Assembly: GCA_039978895.1 (NCBI GenBank)
Contig: JBDWAL010000059.1
Span: forward strand, 62,001-126,000
Direction: 5' to 3'
Source: Aliishimia sp039978895
Lineage (GTDB): Bacteria > Pseudomonadota > Alphaproteobacteria > Rhodobacterales > Rhodobacteraceae
DNA: 64,000 nucleotides
The notes below the pieces were generated by a model, which worked only from the letters and a program-made list of their open reading frames with translations, was not told where the DNA came from and did no database searches. The position numbers and the translations under genes were made by a program. This document shows positions 1 through 9,118 of this stretch, piece by piece. How positions within the stretch are numbered: the first letter of the stretch is position 1; every line of letters begins with the position of its first letter.

Positions 1-161
1 AAGAGGGCGTCATGGTCGCCAAAAATGACGTCATGTCCAGCCCCGCCGACAAGCAATTGCCCTGCGACGGACGTTGCATCATGCGCGGCGATGAGAATGT
101 CATCGTCGCTCGTTCCGGTCACAGTTGACGAATTCAGCGCATCGTAAATCACGTTGGCCAT
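1..161 (-). CDS. RTX-type calcium-binding protein, N-terminal fragment (runs off the left edge)
   Basis: The reverse strand opens with ATG at 161, preceded by an AAGAAGG ribosome binding site 6 bases upstream, and stays open to the window edge (53 codons). The peptide begins MANVIYDALNSS and contains Asp/Gly-rich stretches such as VGGAGHDVIFGDHD, which match the GGxGxDxux nonapeptide of hemolysin-type calcium-binding repeats. No signal peptide is visible, as expected for a type I secretion substrate whose export signal is C-terminal. The neighbouring gene at 546-2891 also encodes an RTX protein in the same direction. The functional domain lies outside the window. Confidence 0.7.
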   Translation of the reverse strand, partial: MANVIYDALNSSTVTGTSDDDILIAAHDATSVAGQLLVGGAGHDVIFGDHDAL

Positions 162-545
162 GTCGAACCTTCTTTCTCACATGCAAGGCAGGAGGGCGCA
201 CATTATCGCCCCCTCAATTCAGAGCAAAGCATGCAAAAGACAGGAAGCGACGTGTCCTTGATCATCAAATGCAGTTTAATCTCCGCATGTTTGATCCGTG
301 TTTCACGACTGCATGAGCAGCTTCAGGGCGTCTTGTAGCCGATCAGTCTGAACACGCTCAAAAACTTGAAACAGTGTCTTGTTGGTATGCCACATGCGTA
401 AATGGTTCGCACGGCCCGCCGTGACGGTGCCGTCCCGATAATTCGAAGTCAATGTCGTTTTATGAAGTGCGTGACGCTAAATAAATCTGATCCACACCTC
501 AGGTTGCAGCCTTACCATCTTTGCCTGGTTCAGGGGCTTAGCGCT
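162..545. other. Intergenic region upstream of the left-edge RTX gene
   Basis: This 384-base stretch separates two leftward RTX genes. No convincing reading frame was found. Close to the start of the left-edge gene there is a GC-rich inverted repeat (GAGGGCG at 192-198 against CGCCCCCTC at 207-215, with a small bulge), which would lie in the 5' leader of that transcript. The rest shows no recognised RNA gene or repeat. It probably holds the promoter of the left-edge gene. Confidence 0.4.
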
Positions 546-2891
546 TTATATTAAGATGTGTTGACTGTTGAGCGCAGCGAGCATCGCTTCGTCCATACCA
601 TCGATGCGCAGTTCTTCATCTTCAAACGTGATATAGCCGCGTCCGTTCCAATCGCCGTTGCCATTATAATCAACTTCAATTTGCAATTGGGAAAAATCAT
701 CGACATTCCAAGCTGTGATATCAATTTGATCTCTGTTGATTTGGAAATCAGTGATTGTATCGTGCTCTCCATCGGCAACCAGAACGAAATAATCTGACCC
801 ATTGCCACCGCGCAGAAAGTCCCGACCAGCCCCATCTTCGAGGTAATCCGCGCCGCTTTTTCCGCGCAGATCGTCATTTCCAGACCCTCCAAGCAGCACA
901 TCGACTGTATTGGTACCATCAAAGCGACCGCCGCTGTCGAGTGCGGTATGGGCTGCGTTATCTTGCAGCAGGATAGAGTCCGAATTGCCGTACCAGATGC
1001 GCATTCCTTCGCTTGTGAACGCGAAGTCCAACCCGCCAATTGCCGAAAAATCGGTGAAACTAAAGACATCAACAGTTTTGATGCGCAAAATATCGAGGCC
1101 AAATTGAAAATCGATGATCCGGTCATTGCCGTGATCTGTTTGGAACACAAACGTGTCCCGGCCCGAACCGCCGGTTATCGTGTCATCGCCGAACCCGCCT
1201 AAGATGTGATCATTTCCCGCACCAGCCCAAATACGGTCATCGCCGTTACCTGCGTGGATGTAGTCATTGCCTTCTTCGGTCGAAACGCGATCTTGTCCGC
1301 CATACGTAAAGATACGGTCATCCCCGCCATAGGTGTTGACTTCATCATGGCCAGCGCCGACCGCGGTTAGCTCGATACGAAGATTTGCCCAATCATTCAG
1401 GTCAAAAACGATCTGGTCGCCAAGCACTGTGCGCCCATCTGATTGGGTTATGACCGGCTCTGCACGATCGTCATCTCCGCCAGCACCGCCATCCCAAAGT
1501 TCAGTCATTGTCATGACGTATTTGGTACTTTCCACCACGTTCCCAGTGTGAAGTTGAATGTCGCTTTGCGCCTCTCCGGTGCGTTCAGAAACGAACAGCA
1601 CAACCCGCCAGTTATTGGCAAATCCGTGGATGTCGATCACATCTTCCACGGACCAATCCAAAATGGGGGTCAAATCAGGCAGACTTTCCGACATAAGTTT
1701 GAACATCTCACCCGCAATAGCCAGCCGATTGTCGTTCAGATCAACCAAGGATGTGCCCTGAGCCGCGTTGAAGGTCAGCGGCCAGATTTGCGCATCCGTT
1801 ACGTTATGGATGGCCATTTCATACATGGTTTCGATCAGCATCGAAGCATGTTGAAGCCCAGCATTGTCATCGTGGTTTCCAGTTGAGACGTTCCACTCGG
1901 TGAGATGATAACTCATGGCGGGGGCGTCGGTTGGTCGATCAAGGCGTGTTTCGAAGTTCTCTAGTTGATCAAAAACATACGCCCGCCCGCCATCCACCCC
2001 GTCTAAGCCTTTGCGTTGATAGAGGTGCAGGATCACACCGTCTAATGCGGCGGCTGCCCCGGGTACGGCGTTGATTTCTGCGATCATCGCGTTGAGTTGC
2101 CCGGCAGCTGAACCTTGTCCAGGGATGGTGACGGGTTCGTAATGCGACGGGGGTATTCCGTTGAAATGTTTGTCTACATAAGCTTGGCTGCGCAGCTCTT
2201 CGATGCCATTCACGGTTTCGATGAAGTTGTGCACATCGTCACGAGGCGCATAGATGTCAGATGAAGACGCGGTCGATTGTGCTGCAATTGTTACCGTGTC
2301 GTTCAGGCCAAGATCTTGCAGGATATCTTCGAGGTGTACGGCAAGGCGACCTGCTAGCCACCCGTATTCCGCAGCAGTCATCTGCCCTGAGCCCCAGAAT
2401 TCGTTGCCAATTTCCAAGGTTGTGATGTCGACACCATTGGCGGCGGCTTGAGCAAAAGCTTCGCGCACAAAGGTTTCAACGTCGGACAGATAAGACGCCT
2501 CCAACTGATCGCGTTCGCCGTACTCGTCCTTGCGCAGGGCTTCTACGGCACTGTCTTGGAAGCCGACACGTGTTGGTACGACCAATTGTACGTCGACATT
2601 GATGTTGCCTGCTGCGCTGAAAAAATCATCCATGGGCAACAATGCCGGCGAGTCTGGATCGGCGGAAACCGCACTATTTGGATCCGTCATGTCAAAATAA
2701 TTTTCGGTCGCACTGCCGCCCGGAAAGCGCAACGTATTGGCTCCCATTTCTGAGACCAATGACGAAAGTTCGGACTCGTTTTGCCCGAACTCCTGATCAT
2801 ATGTTGTCACCACATTTACGCCGAAATGGTCGTCCGAAATTACAACGGCTTTGTCTTCAATATTGCGATCAGCAAGAAAGAATGATTGCAT
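546..2891 (-). CDS. Secreted RTX protein with glycoside-hydrolase-like (clan A-type) N-terminal domain
   Basis: The 781-residue product has two parts. Residues 1 to about 500 look like a TIM-barrel glycosidase: LEIGNEFWG places a candidate acid/base Glu near residue 164, and YHLTEWNVS places a candidate nucleophile Glu near 332, the Asn-Glu / Glu arrangement of clan GH-A enzymes. Residues about 520-600 and 680-740 carry repeats such as GGFGDDTITGGSGRD and GGSGNDDLRG that bind calcium in RTX proteins. There is no N-terminal signal peptide, so type I secretion is inferred. A GTG directly before the ATG at 2891 is an alternative start; the SD is weak (GGGTGA). The polysaccharide substrate is unknown and no secretion genes are adjacent in the window. 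Confidence 0.75.
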   Translation of the reverse strand: MQSFFLADRNIEDKAVVISDDHFGVNVVTTYDQEFGQNESELSSLVSEMGANTLRFPGGSATENYFDMTDPNSAVSADPDSPALLPMDDFFSAAGNINVDVQLVVPTRVGFQDSAVEALRKDEYGERDQLEASYLSDVETFVREAFAQAAANGVDITTLEIGNEFWGSGQMTAAEYGWLAGRLAVHLEDILQDLGLNDTVTIAAQSTASSSDIYAPRDDVHNFIETVNGIEELRSQAYVDKHFNGIPPSHYEPVTIPGQGSAAGQLNAMIAEINAVPGAAAALDGVILHLYQRKGLDGVDGGRAYVFDQLENFETRLDRPTDAPAMSYHLTEWNVSTGNHDDNAGLQHASMLIETMYEMAIHNVTDAQIWPLTFNAAQGTSLVDLNDNRLAIAGEMFKLMSESLPDLTPILDWSVEDVIDIHGFANNWRVVLFVSERTGEAQSDIQLHTGNVVESTKYVMTMTELWDGGAGGDDDRAEPVITQSDGRTVLGDQIVFDLNDWANLRIELTAVGAGHDEVNTYGGDDRIFTYGGQDRVSTEEGNDYIHAGNGDDRIWAGAGNDHILGGFGDDTITGGSGRDTFVFQTDHGNDRIIDFQFGLDILRIKTVDVFSFTDFSAIGGLDFAFTSEGMRIWYGNSDSILLQDNAAHTALDSGGRFDGTNTVDVLLGGSGNDDLRGKSGADYLEDGAGRDFLRGGNGSDYFVLVADGEHDTITDFQINRDQIDITAWNVDDFSQLQIEVDYNGNGDWNGRGYITFEDEELRIDGMDEAMLAALNSQHILI

Positions 2892-3186
2892 CACTCACCC
2901 AACTTTCGCCCCCGCTCGATGAAAGACGCGGAATCAATAAATGATGCGTTAAAGGCTTGAATGGGAAACATGAGAGTTTTAATAATTGTGGTGCCAATCA
3001 AGTCGCTGGGGTGATCCTGCTCTCTTGATAATTGTTTTGTTTCAGGCGCTTAAGTGATTGTGCCTTGAGGCGGGTCACAAATCCGATTTCTGTTCTGTTA
3101 AACTCTGCTAATTTTCAAGGAATCCCTCTTAATCAGTTCACAAGGTCGTGGTCTTGGTGAACGGCAATCCCCGCAGAAAGTTCGAT
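2892..3186. promoter_or_regulatory. Divergent intergenic region between the RTX glycosidase and the amidohydrolase gene
   Basis: About 295 bases separate the start of the leftward RTX glycosidase from the rightward amidohydrolase. The stretch is AT-richer than its neighbours, especially around 2960-3060, and must contain both promoters. No palindromic operator or RNA element was recognised. The 3' 39 bases could be coding if the amidohydrolase starts at the GTG at 3148. Confidence 0.35.
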
Positions 3187-3984
3187 ATGCAAAGTGTTGT
3201 AGAAGTCTGGCAAGGCGACAGTCCAATTGTTTTGAGCCTGCCGCATACCGGGACGCATGTCCCAGAAGAAATGTTTGAGCGTTTGAATGCGCGCGGACAG
3301 GCTTTGAGCGATACAGATTGGCATGTTGATCAGCTCTATGATGGGGTCTTGCCGGGCGCGACGACGGTGCGCGCCAAGTTCCATCGGTATGTGATCGATC
3401 CGAACAGAGACCCAGCGGGCGAAAGTTTGTACCCGGGGCAAGCAACGACAGATTTGGTACCACTCACTGATTTTGAAGGTGAAGACATTTGGGCTGAACC
3501 ACCAAATACAAAGGATGTCCAAGACCGCCTTGCGGGGTATCATGCACCGTATCATGCTGCATTGCGGGCCGAGTTGAAGCGAGTGCATGCGTTGTATGGG
3601 GTTGTGGTCTTATTTGATTGCCACTCGATCCGGTCTCAATTGCCCTATTTGTTCGAGGGCGTCTTGCCAGATTTCAGCGTGGGGACAAACGGTGGGGCGA
3701 CTTGCGCCGCAGAAATCGAAAGCAGTGTGATCAACATTGCATCCGGGGCGCTGGGCTATCGCGCTGTTTTGAATGGCCGCTTTAAAGGGGGATGGACCAC
3801 ACGTCATTATGGTCGTCCCGAAGATGGCCTACATGCGATCCAACTGGAATTGTCACAGGCCGCCTATCTGGAAACAGAAGCACCGCCTTGGACGTTTTCA
3901 GATGTAAAATCGGGTGAATTACGCCTCGTTCTTGCCAAGATGCTGAATGAATTACAGGCGTTGGCGCCGTCTTTGGTTTCGTGA
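3187..3984 (+). CDS. N-formylglutamate amidohydrolase family protein (HutG-like)
   Basis: The 265-residue protein matches the N-formylglutamate deformylase family, which releases formate from N-formyl-L-glutamate in histidine degradation. Visible family features are SLPHTGTHVPEEM near the N-terminus, DTDWHVDQLYD, FDCHSIRSQLPYLFEG in the middle, and RPEDGLHAIQLEL near the C-terminus; length is normal for HutG. I placed the start at ATG 3187 (AGAAAG upstream); GTG at 3148 would add 13 residues. No other hut gene is nearby, so the substrate may differ from formylglutamate. Confidence 0.75.
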   Translation: MQSVVEVWQGDSPIVLSLPHTGTHVPEEMFERLNARGQALSDTDWHVDQLYDGVLPGATTVRAKFHRYVIDPNRDPAGESLYPGQATTDLVPLTDFEGEDIWAEPPNTKDVQDRLAGYHAPYHAALRAELKRVHALYGVVVLFDCHSIRSQLPYLFEGVLPDFSVGTNGGATCAAEIESSVINIASGALGYRAVLNGRFKGGWTTRHYGRPEDGLHAIQLELSQAAYLETEAPPWTFSDVKSGELRLVLAKMLNELQALAPSLVS

Positions 3985-4130
3985 TCTGAGCTTGAAACGC
4001 GCGACATTCATTTGTGCACTATAGGTGCAAGTCGTGCTCTGGGCTGGGAAAAAATACAGATTATGACGTAGCGCCACACAGGCTTTACGTTGACAGCTTG
4101 AGCATCAACTTCCTATCCTATTCCGTAGAG

Positions 4131-4145
4131 CGAAACTCTGTTTCG
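4131..4145. promoter_or_regulatory. Palindromic operator candidate upstream of the TAXI receptor gene
   Basis: CGAAAC-TCT-GTTTCG is a perfect 6-3-6 inverted repeat located 43 bases before the TAXI receptor start. Its size and position fit a repressor or activator operator near the promoter or in the leader of the catabolic operon. No regulator gene is adjacent to it in the window, so the binding protein is unknown. Confidence 0.4.
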
Positions 4146-4187
4146 AAAATGGAGATCGCAAAATAGATCGTTTTTGGGAGGAAACAC

Positions 4188-5324
4188 ATGAGACTGATGA
4201 CCACTGCCTTCGCGGCACTGAGCGTTACGGCCACGATGGCTTACGCCTCAGACATTGATTTGCCCAAGCAATTAAGCTGGACCGCCTACGGAACCGGTTC
4301 TGCCGGATATAACCAATCCGTCGCGATTGGTGCTGCCTTGCAAGATGCGGCGGGAATTAACCTGCGTGTGCTGCCTGGCAAAAATGACGTGTCTCGCACA
4401 GAACCCTTGCGTCAAGGACGTGTGCAGTTTTCTGCCACCGGCGTTGGCGGCAGCTTCATGGCGCAAGAAGGCGTGTTTGATTTTGGTGCTGAAAACTGGG
4501 GCCCACAATCCATTCGTGTTTTGATGGCCAACAATGGCGGCGCGATCAACCTTGCCGTGGGCGTGGCTGGCGATCTTGGCATCGAAACTTACGCGGACCT
4601 TAAGGGCAAACGCGTTGCGTATATCGTTGGTGCGCCCGCCTTGAATGTGAACACAGCCGCCTATCTGGCGTATGGTGGGTTGACATGGGACGACGTTGAA
4701 CGCGTTGATTTTGGCGGTTTTGGTGCAAGCTGGACAGGTTTGATCGAAGGCCAAGTTGATGCGGCGTTTGCCTCGACAAACTCAGGCAAAGCCTATGAGG
4801 CAGCAGCAGGTCCACGCGGCTTGTTCTGGCCACCCATTGATCCAACCAATGCAGCCGGACTTGATGCGTTGACGTCCATTGCGCCGTTTTTTCAGGTTAA
4901 TAAGGCCAAAGTGGGTGCCACGATCGATGGCACTGACGGCTACCAAGGCGCGGGTTATGCGTATCCTGTGTTGACGGCGATGGACTCAACCGAAGGCGAT
5001 CTGGTCTATAATATGACCAAAGCCATGGTCGAACTCTTCCCCAAATACGATGGCAACGCGCCGGGCATTGGGGGCTGGTCTATCGATAAGCAAAACTTTG
5101 AATGGGTGGTTCCCTACCACGAAGGCGCTATTCAGTATTACACTGAAATGGGCCTCTGGAGTGACGCAGCTCAGGCACATAATGACAACTTAATAAAACG
5201 TCAGGCTGCGCTGCAATCGGCCTGGGAAACTTTGAAAGCCGAAGCACCTGCTGATTGGGTGGCTGCTTGGGGTGAAGCTCGTAAGAAGGCTTTGTCCGAA
5301 GGCGGTTTTGAAATCGTTTTCTGA
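4188..5324 (+). CDS. TAXI family TRAP transporter solute-binding receptor
   Basis: The 378-residue periplasmic protein begins with a Sec signal peptide (MRLMTTAFAALSVTATMAYA, cleavage after about residue 20). The mature part has TAXI-family features: YGTGSAGYNQSVAIGAALQ near its start, GVGGSFMAQEG, and the KGKRVAYIVGAPALN segment. A strong GGAGG site lies 6 bases before the ATG. The gene precedes a fused TRAP permease, the usual TAXI partner, with a hairpin terminator between them that should give more receptor than permease. It would capture an organic acid in the periplasm; neighbouring acyl-CoA ligase and ThDP enzyme genes suggest a carboxylate. Confidence 0.88.
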   Translation: MRLMTTAFAALSVTATMAYASDIDLPKQLSWTAYGTGSAGYNQSVAIGAALQDAAGINLRVLPGKNDVSRTEPLRQGRVQFSATGVGGSFMAQEGVFDFGAENWGPQSIRVLMANNGGAINLAVGVAGDLGIETYADLKGKRVAYIVGAPALNVNTAAYLAYGGLTWDDVERVDFGGFGASWTGLIEGQVDAAFASTNSGKAYEAAAGPRGLFWPPIDPTNAAGLDALTSIAPFFQVNKAKVGATIDGTDGYQGAGYAYPVLTAMDSTEGDLVYNMTKAMVELFPKYDGNAPGIGGWSIDKQNFEWVVPYHEGAIQYYTEMGLWSDAAQAHNDNLIKRQAALQSAWETLKAEAPADWVAAWGEARKKALSEGGFEIVF

Positions 5325-5344
5325 TCTGACCTAATCAAAGACCT

Positions 5345-5378
5345 AACCCGGGCAACGTTTCAGGTGTCCGGGTTTTTT
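5345..5378 (+). terminator. Intrinsic terminator after the TAXI receptor gene
   Basis: AACCCGG (5345-5351) pairs with CCGGGTT (5368-5374), followed by a run of six T (5373-5378). It sits 20 bases after the receptor stop codon and before the permease gene of the same locus, so partial read-through would set the receptor-to-permease ratio. Confidence 0.75.
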
Positions 5379-5503
5379 ACATTTAGCATATGTCTGCGCG
5401 CAAATGATGCGTGCGTTTGCCCAACGCTTGACACCATCGGTCAGCCTTGTGGCAGTTATGGACGATGCAAAAAGCCATCTACGCTGTTCGGGGGCGCGGC
5501 CAT

Positions 5504-7471
5504 ATGTCTGACTCTACTCAATCCGTTGCCATTGATGGCGCAACTCCGTCCGAGCGCCTTTCCGGGCCTGCCCGTTGGGTTGTGATCTCAGGCACGCTTT
5601 TATCGCTGATCTTAGTGGTCAATCAGTTGTTCAACATACAACTTTTCGGCGTTGTGTTGATTGATGGGCGATACCTTTATATTCTTGGCGGTATGTATCT
5701 GGCGTTGAGCTTTTTGATCTTCCAGATGCGCGGCGGCAAAGGCGGCCAACCCAGTCTACTGGATTGGGGCCTGTTTGGATTGGCGGCTGCGTGCACCTTT
5801 TATTTGAGCCAGAACGCCCAGAAAAACTTGTCGCAAGGCTGGGAATATGCGGCGCCCGAATTCGCGCAGTACGTCTCGGTGGTCTTCTTCTTTCTCGTCC
5901 TTGAAGCCACACGCCGCGCAGGTGGCTTGGTTTTGTTTTGTATCGTAACACTTTTCGCGTTCTACCCGACTTTTGCAGGTTACGTCCCGGACCCGTTTTC
6001 AGGTTTTCAAAGCACCTTCATGCAGACCGTGCCTTACCACGTCTTTTCTGCTGAAAGCTCGTTTGGCATTCCGATGAAGGCTTTTGGCGGCGTTGTCATC
6101 GGCTTCATTCTGTTTGGCGCGGTGCTGCAACGTACGGGCGGGGGACAGTTTTTCAATGATCTCGCGCTTGGTATGGTTGGTGGGTATCGCGGGGGGGCGG
6201 CGAAAGTGTCGATCTTCGCGTCCGGCTTTATGGGCTCGATGTCGGGATCTGTGATCTCCAACGTGTTGACCACGGGGGCTGTGTCCATCCCAGCGATGCG
6301 CAAAACTGGGTTTTCCGCAAAGACAGCCGCCGCGACAGAGGCTTGCGCGTCAACGGGAGGTGTGTTGATGCCACCGATTATGGGCGCAACGGCGTTCATC
6401 ATGGCGTCATTCCTGTCTCGCCCATATGTCGAGATCGCGCTGGCGGCTGCGATCCCTTCGATCCTATATTATTTCTCGTTGTTCTGTCAGATCGACGCCT
6501 ATTCCGCGCGACGTGGCCTTAAAGGATTGCCGCGTCCTGACCTACCGGTTCTTAAAGAGGTGATGAAAGAAGGCTGGCCCTATATCTTTGTTTTCGCGCT
6601 GTTGTTGTTCATGATGATCGGCCTGCGCCGCGAAACATCAGCCCCGTTTTACGCCACTATTTTACTGCTGTTGGTCAATCAATTCCGCCCACGTCACCGC
6701 CTGAACTTTGAACGCTTGAGCAACATGATTGTTGGCGTCGGCATGGGGCTGGCGGAACTCACGGCGATTCTTTTGGGGGTTGGCCTGATTGTAGGGTCGT
6801 TTTCTGCGACGGGTCTTGCGGGGACTTTGGTGAACGAACTGGTCTTTATGGCGGGCGACAACACGTTGGTTTTGTTGCTCATGGGGGCGATCACAGCGTT
6901 CATCTTTGGCATGGGGATGACGGTGACCGCTTGTTACATCTTCCTTGCTGTGGTGCTTGCCCCGGCGCTTGAATCGGGTGGCTTGAACCAACTCGCCGTG
7001 CATTTGTTCATCCTATACTGGGGTATGGTTAGCTATATTACGCCGCCCGTAGCATTGGGTGCATTTGCGGCGTCCACGATGGCGGGAAGCAACCCGATAA
7101 AAACCGGATTGGAGGCGATGCGGCTTGGCGGTGTGATCTATATCGCGCCATTCTTCTTTGTGCTGAACCCCGCGCTTATCGGTCAGGCCCCGGCTTGGGA
7201 GGTTGTGGTCGCGCTCACATGTGCATTGATCGGGGTTGCGATGATTTCTTCGGCGTTACAGGGGTATATTTCACTTGTGGGACCGGTTGATGGTGCTTTG
7301 GCGTTGCCGATGCGTGTCTTGTTGTTCTTGGGTGGAGTCCTTATCGCAAAACCTGAAACGGACCTGTTGCCGCTTGGGTATGTAGGATCGTTTCTTCTTG
7401 GTGCAGCATTGTGCGCAGCACCTGTCTTCAACGCATGGCGTGCCCAGAAAGCCAATCCGAGCCCAGCATGA
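5504..7471 (+). CDS. TRAP transporter fused permease (4TM-12TM, DctQ-DctM fusion)
   Basis: The 655-residue integral membrane protein combines the small and large TRAP permease subunits, as is usual for TAXI-type systems. The N-terminal part holds about four hydrophobic segments; the rest is the DctM-like core with typical stretches such as GSMSGSVISNVLTTGAVSIP and GMGMTVTACYIFLAVVLAP. ATG at 5504 is chosen because GGGGG lies just upstream; an in-frame TTG at 5447 is a weaker alternative. It would drive sodium- or proton-coupled uptake of the ligand delivered by the receptor at 4188. Its stop codon overlaps the start of the ligase gene (ATGA), indicating translational coupling. Confidence 0.88.
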   Translation: MSDSTQSVAIDGATPSERLSGPARWVVISGTLLSLILVVNQLFNIQLFGVVLIDGRYLYILGGMYLALSFLIFQMRGGKGGQPSLLDWGLFGLAAACTFYLSQNAQKNLSQGWEYAAPEFAQYVSVVFFFLVLEATRRAGGLVLFCIVTLFAFYPTFAGYVPDPFSGFQSTFMQTVPYHVFSAESSFGIPMKAFGGVVIGFILFGAVLQRTGGGQFFNDLALGMVGGYRGGAAKVSIFASGFMGSMSGSVISNVLTTGAVSIPAMRKTGFSAKTAAATEACASTGGVLMPPIMGATAFIMASFLSRPYVEIALAAAIPSILYYFSLFCQIDAYSARRGLKGLPRPDLPVLKEVMKEGWPYIFVFALLLFMMIGLRRETSAPFYATILLLLVNQFRPRHRLNFERLSNMIVGVGMGLAELTAILLGVGLIVGSFSATGLAGTLVNELVFMAGDNTLVLLLMGAITAFIFGMGMTVTACYIFLAVVLAPALESGGLNQLAVHLFILYWGMVSYITPPVALGAFAASTMAGSNPIKTGLEAMRLGGVIYIAPFFFVLNPALIGQAPAWEVVVALTCALIGVAMISSALQGYISLVGPVDGALALPMRVLLFLGGVLIAKPETDLLPLGYVGSFLLGAALCAAPVFNAWRAQKANPSPA

Positions 7472-9033
7472 TCGAGATCAACCCACCACTCCCCGCTACG
7501 CCGCCCCGCGAAACTTTGGTTGACCGCATCCGCGCCAATGCAAAGTCGCATCCAGAACGTCTTGCGCTTGTTTGCGGCGACAAGGTTCGCACTTGGGAGG
7601 AATTCGATCATTCGGTAAATCGCATTGCCAATCTGGTTCTACGCGAAGCCGGGCAGGGGACTAACATTGCGATTTTGTCCCCTAATTCCATTCCCTATGC
7701 TGAGCTTTTTAACGGCATCTTACGCGCGGGATGTTGTGTGGTGCCGCTATCGACGATGGCAGCGCCAGACGCGCTCGAAAAGATGCTAAAAGACTGCGAT
7801 GCCAAAGCGGTTTTTGTGGCCGAACAATATCTAGAACTTGTTGGGCCATTCATCGCTGAAATGGGTTTGAAACGGTACTCGATCGATTTTGATGCGGCGG
7901 ATTTCACATCTTTGGAAGAGGCGATGGCTCAATGTCCAATCACCGATCCAATGATCGAAATTCAAATGACGGACCCGCTCAATCTGATCTATTCCTCGGG
8001 CACCACAGGTACGCCGAAAGGCATTGTGCAAAATCACGCCATGCGCGCGGCACAAATGGATCGCGTCACGCCAAACGGATATGATGATAACGCGCGCACG
8101 CTGCTTTCAACGCCGCTTTATTCCAACACAACTTTGGTGTCGTTTTTTCCGACGTTATATGGCGGCTCAACAGTCTATTTGATGCCTAAATTCGATGCGC
8201 GCGGTTATCTTGAACTGGTCGAGAAATACAAGATTACCCATACGATGCTGGTCCCGGTGCAATATAAACGCATCATGGACATCCCTGAGTTCGACACGTT
8301 CGATTTGACCTCAATGCGGGTGAAATTTTCGACGTCTGCCCCGTTGAGGGCGGATGTGAAGCGCGATGTCCTTGCGCGGTTCCCCGGTAAGCTGATCGAA
8401 TTTTATGGCCTTACCGAAGGCGGCGGGGTTTGCATTCTGGTTGCGGATGAAAATCCCACGAAGTTGCACACGGTTGGTCGGCCGGGCCCCGGAAATGACG
8501 TCCGCTTGATCGACGCGGAGGGACACGAGGTCGCGCTAGGCGAGGTCGGCGAGATTGTCGGGCGTGGGCCAACCATGATGGCGGGGTATTACGGTCGCGA
8601 TGATCTGACGGCGGATTATATTTGGAAGGATGCGCAGGGCACGATTTACTTTCGATCCGGTGATATGGGCAGCTTTGACGCAGAGGGCTTCTTGACGTTG
8701 TCGGACCGTAAGAAGGACATGATCATTTCAGGCGGTTTGAACATCTTTGCCAACGATCTTGAATTGGCGCTTTTGGCGGATTCAGACGTGACGGACGCGG
8801 CTGTGATCGGTGTGCCCTCTGAAGCATGGGGGGAAACCCCGCTCGGATTGGTTGTGTTACGTGCAGGGGCGGATCGAACTGTCGAAGACATCCGCGCAGA
8901 TGCAAATGCTCGGTTGGGTAAAAGCCAGCGTCTGTCGGCCATCGAAATCCGCCAAAGCTTGCCACGCAGCACGATTGGTAAGATCCTCAAACGCGACCTA
9001 CGCGCGCCATATTGGACCAATGCATCCGAATGA
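7468..9033 (+). CDS. Acyl-CoA synthetase-like AMP-dependent ligase
   Basis: The 521-residue protein belongs to the class I adenylate-forming family. The ATP-binding motif YSSGTTGTPKG lies near residue 180, the core motif GDMGSFDAEGFLTLSDRKKD near residue 405, and the catalytic lysine motif STIGKILKRDLR near the C-terminus. It should activate a carboxylic acid to its acyl-AMP and then the CoA thioester in the cytoplasm. Because the ATG overlaps the stop codon of the TRAP permease, the likely substrate is the imported acid or a close derivative. Chain length or aromatic specificity cannot be read from sequence. Confidence 0.85.
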   Translation: MIEINPPLPATPPRETLVDRIRANAKSHPERLALVCGDKVRTWEEFDHSVNRIANLVLREAGQGTNIAILSPNSIPYAELFNGILRAGCCVVPLSTMAAPDALEKMLKDCDAKAVFVAEQYLELVGPFIAEMGLKRYSIDFDAADFTSLEEAMAQCPITDPMIEIQMTDPLNLIYSSGTTGTPKGIVQNHAMRAAQMDRVTPNGYDDNARTLLSTPLYSNTTLVSFFPTLYGGSTVYLMPKFDARGYLELVEKYKITHTMLVPVQYKRIMDIPEFDTFDLTSMRVKFSTSAPLRADVKRDVLARFPGKLIEFYGLTEGGGVCILVADENPTKLHTVGRPGPGNDVRLIDAEGHEVALGEVGEIVGRGPTMMAGYYGRDDLTADYIWKDAQGTIYFRSGDMGSFDAEGFLTLSDRKKDMIISGGLNIFANDLELALLADSDVTDAAVIGVPSEAWGETPLGLVVLRAGADRTVEDIRADANARLGKSQRLSAIEIRQSLPRSTIGKILKRDLRAPYWTNASE

Positions 9034-9118
9034 AGCTACGTTCCAGCCATGTCGTCGTCACGGCTTGATACCAACCTATTCTAGATTTGCCTCTTAGACC
9101 CTTACAGAAGGTGACCCT

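Noticed and set aside
551..1150. Reverse open frame of 199 codons inside the RTX glycosidase gene
   Set aside because: It overlaps the RTX repeats in another frame and its composition does not fit a protein family.
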